Shown piece by piece: positions 6,388-7,197 of a stretch of 7,197 nt of DNA; positions within the stretch are counted from its first letter, which is position 1, and every line of letters begins with the position of its first letter. The stretch lies in the NCBI GenBank assembly GCA_036567205.1, contig DATCVA010000036.1, forward strand, positions 1 to 7,197, in the 5' to 3' direction. Under the pieces are notes generated by a model. That model was not told the origin of the DNA, did no database searches, and worked only from the letters and a program-made list of their open reading frames with translations. A program made the translations under genes and the position numbers. This stretch comes from DATCVA01 sp036567205 (GTDB lineage Bacteria; Pseudomonadota; Gammaproteobacteria; Burkholderiales; Burkholderiaceae_B).

Positions 6388-6404
6388 TCATTTTGGTAAA
6401 ATGA
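6388..6404. repeat. Perfect 7-3-7 dyad
   Basis: TCATTTT (6388-6394) and AAAATGA (6398-6404) form a perfect inverted repeat around GGT. It lies just upstream of the candidate promoter of the HTH gene and about 150 bp before metX. It may be a second operator. It has no T-run that would make it a terminator and does not match a lux box. Confidence 0.4.
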
Positions 6405-6454
6405 GGCTGGATAAAACCGTCTTTCCGGCCGACTGCGGGGTAAGGGTGCGCGCC

Positions 6455-6483
6455 TCTGCCCGGCTGGTAGATAGTGATAAAAT
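6455..6483 (+). promoter_or_regulatory. Candidate metX promoter
   Basis: The -10 box TAAAAT at 6478-6483 matches five of six consensus bases. A -35 box around 6455-6460 (TCTGCC) is weak. Transcription would begin near 6490, directly before the first riboswitch stem at 6497, which is the placement expected for a leader consisting almost only of the SAM-II aptamer. Confidence 0.4.
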
Positions 6484-6495
6484 AAACGCTTCATT

Positions 6496-6550
6496 CGCGC
6501 CGATTTGCTTGATCTGCTTGCGGGCGCCTCATAAATCCAGCTAAAGAGGT
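6496..6550 (+). ncRNA. SAM-II (metA-type) riboswitch
   Basis: The leader matches the SAM-II aptamer known from metX leaders. The P1 stem GCGCC (6497-6501) pairs with GGCGC (6523-6527). GATTT (6502-6506) follows the 5' arm. The 3' segment has ATAAAT (6531-6536) and GCTAAAGAGG (6540-6549) at the same spacing as the Sargasso Sea metX aptamer I recall (AUAAAU, then GCUAAAAAGG). Loop bases CTG (6514-6516) can pair with CAG (6538-6540), and CTT (6508-6510) with GAG or AAG in 6544-6548, giving the H-type pseudoknot. The ribosome site AAGAGG (6544-6549) lies inside the fold, 5 nt before the metX ATG. In this family SAM binding stabilises the pseudoknot and blocks translation, so high SAM should switch off MetX. 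Confidence 0.88.
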
Positions 6551-6554
6551 CCAT

Positions 6555-7197
6555 ATGGCCCAACTATCTGCATCTACGTTTCCTACCATCGCAACAACTT
6601 CCACCCCCCTCGATAAAACCACGGCTGGCGGGGTCAGTCCTGAGCCGTTAACCGGAACACCGGGTCCTGGCCCAGATATTGAGCCTTCGCCTGAAATGTT
6701 TGCTCCGACTGGATCTGTCGGTTATGTGGCCCCGCAATTCATTGCTTTCAATGAACCGTTACACTTGCTTAGTGGGCAGGTATTGCCCAGTTATGAGCTG
6801 GCCGTTGAAACCTACGGCACCCTGAACGAAGAACGCAATAATGCCGTACTGATTTGCCATGCCCTCAATGCATCGCACCATGTTGCCGGAATTTCCATTG
6901 CCGATCCGAAGGATGTGGGTTGGTGGGACAACATGGTGGGGCCGGGAAAAGCGGTCGATACCGATCGTTTTTTTGTAATTGGCGTCAATAACATAGGATC
7001 GTGCTTCGGCTCGACTGGGCCGGCCAGTATCAATCCCGATACCGGCAAGCCATGGGGGGCGGCGTTTCCTATGCTGACGGTCGAGGACTGGGTTCGCGCC
7101 CAGGCCCGCCTGGCTGACTACTTTGGCATTCAGAAGCTGGCGGCGGTAATGGGCGGATCGCTGGGCGGCATGCAGGCATTAAGCTGGGCCATTACCT
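6555..7197 (+). CDS. metX: Homoserine O-acyltransferase MetX (3' end outside window)
   Basis: MetX is a cytosolic alpha/beta-hydrolase that acylates L-homoserine from acetyl- or succinyl-CoA, committing it to methionine. The 214 visible residues include LAVETYGTLN (82-91), NAVLICHALNASHHVAG (96-112), the GWWDNMVGPGKAVDTDRFFV run (122-141), NNIGSCFGSTGPASINP (145-161) and the nucleophile elbow GGSLGGMQ (200-207) with S202 as the catalytic serine. The Asp and His of the triad lie beyond the window edge. ATG at 6555 has AAGAGG 5 nt upstream within the riboswitch. The next in-frame ATG, 6696, has no good site but would give the normal family N-terminus. The first 50 or so residues are a Pro/Thr/Ser-rich, probably disordered, extension. 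Acetyl versus succinyl preference cannot be settled here; betaproteobacterial homologues are often annotated as succinyltransferases. metW usually follows in related genomes. Confidence 0.96.
   Translation, partial: MAQLSASTFPTIATTSTPLDKTTAGGVSPEPLTGTPGPGPDIEPSPEMFAPTGSVGYVAPQFIAFNEPLHLLSGQVLPSYELAVETYGTLNEERNNAVLICHALNASHHVAGISIADPKDVGWWDNMVGPGKAVDTDRFFVIGVNNIGSCFGSTGPASINPDTGKPWGAAFPMLTVEDWVRAQARLADYFGIQKLAAVMGGSLGGMQALSWAIT

Noticed and set aside
6388..6404. Lux box for the LuxR-type protein
   Set aside because: The dyad is AT-rich with a 3-bp centre and lacks the ACCTG-type half-sites of known lux boxes; kept only as a generic dyad.

Overview
The window looks like chromosomal DNA of a betaproteobacterium, most likely Burkholderiales of the Alcaligenaceae type (the Bordetella, Achromobacter, Pusillimonas neighbourhood). 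The reasons are a Bug-family periplasmic binding protein, a class I fumarase, a GshA of the E. coli type and a MetX of the betaproteobacterial kind. This placement is inference from gene content and protein similarity recalled from memory; no search was run.

Left part (1-3804, + strand). A catabolic-looking block: a Bug solute receptor (177-1154), a class I Fe-S hydro-lyase (1176-2681) 21 nt behind it, a strong intrinsic terminator (2708-2742), then a separately transcribed DapA-superfamily lyase/aldolase (2866-3804). Two near-identical 22-bp direct repeats, 28 bp apart, lie upstream of the receptor. Two short sequence blocks from that leader recur upstream of the DapA-like gene, which suggests one regulator controls both units. 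The likely logic is capture of a small organic acid, hydration or dehydration, then C-C cleavage of a keto acid. The substrate cannot be read from the sequence.

Middle part (3804-6321). A 103-nt intergenic stretch with a long imperfect inverted repeat separates the DapA-like gene from the convergent gshA (3921-5504, - strand), the first enzyme of glutathione synthesis. Divergent from gshA is a small outer-membrane-type lipoprotein of unknown function (5595-6107, + strand). It converges on, and overlaps by 116 bp, a stand-alone LuxR-type helix-turn-helix protein (5992-6321, - strand) that has its own Shine-Dalgarno site and no ligand-binding domain.

Right part (6322-7197). The AT-rich start region carries two perfect 7-bp dyads, one of them overlapping the candidate promoter of the HTH gene. 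It is followed by a promoter and a clear SAM-II (metA-type) riboswitch directly in front of metX (6555 to the window end, incomplete). MetX is a homoserine O-acyltransferase with an unusual Pro/Thr/Ser-rich N-terminal extension. SAM would bind the leader, tie up the ribosome binding site and shut down methionine synthesis.

No tRNA, rRNA, CRISPR array or insertion sequence was seen. The best-supported regulatory discovery is the SAM-II riboswitch. The most open questions are the receptor-hydratase-lyase module with its repeated operator-like sites, the intergenic inverted repeat, and the HTH-only regulator.
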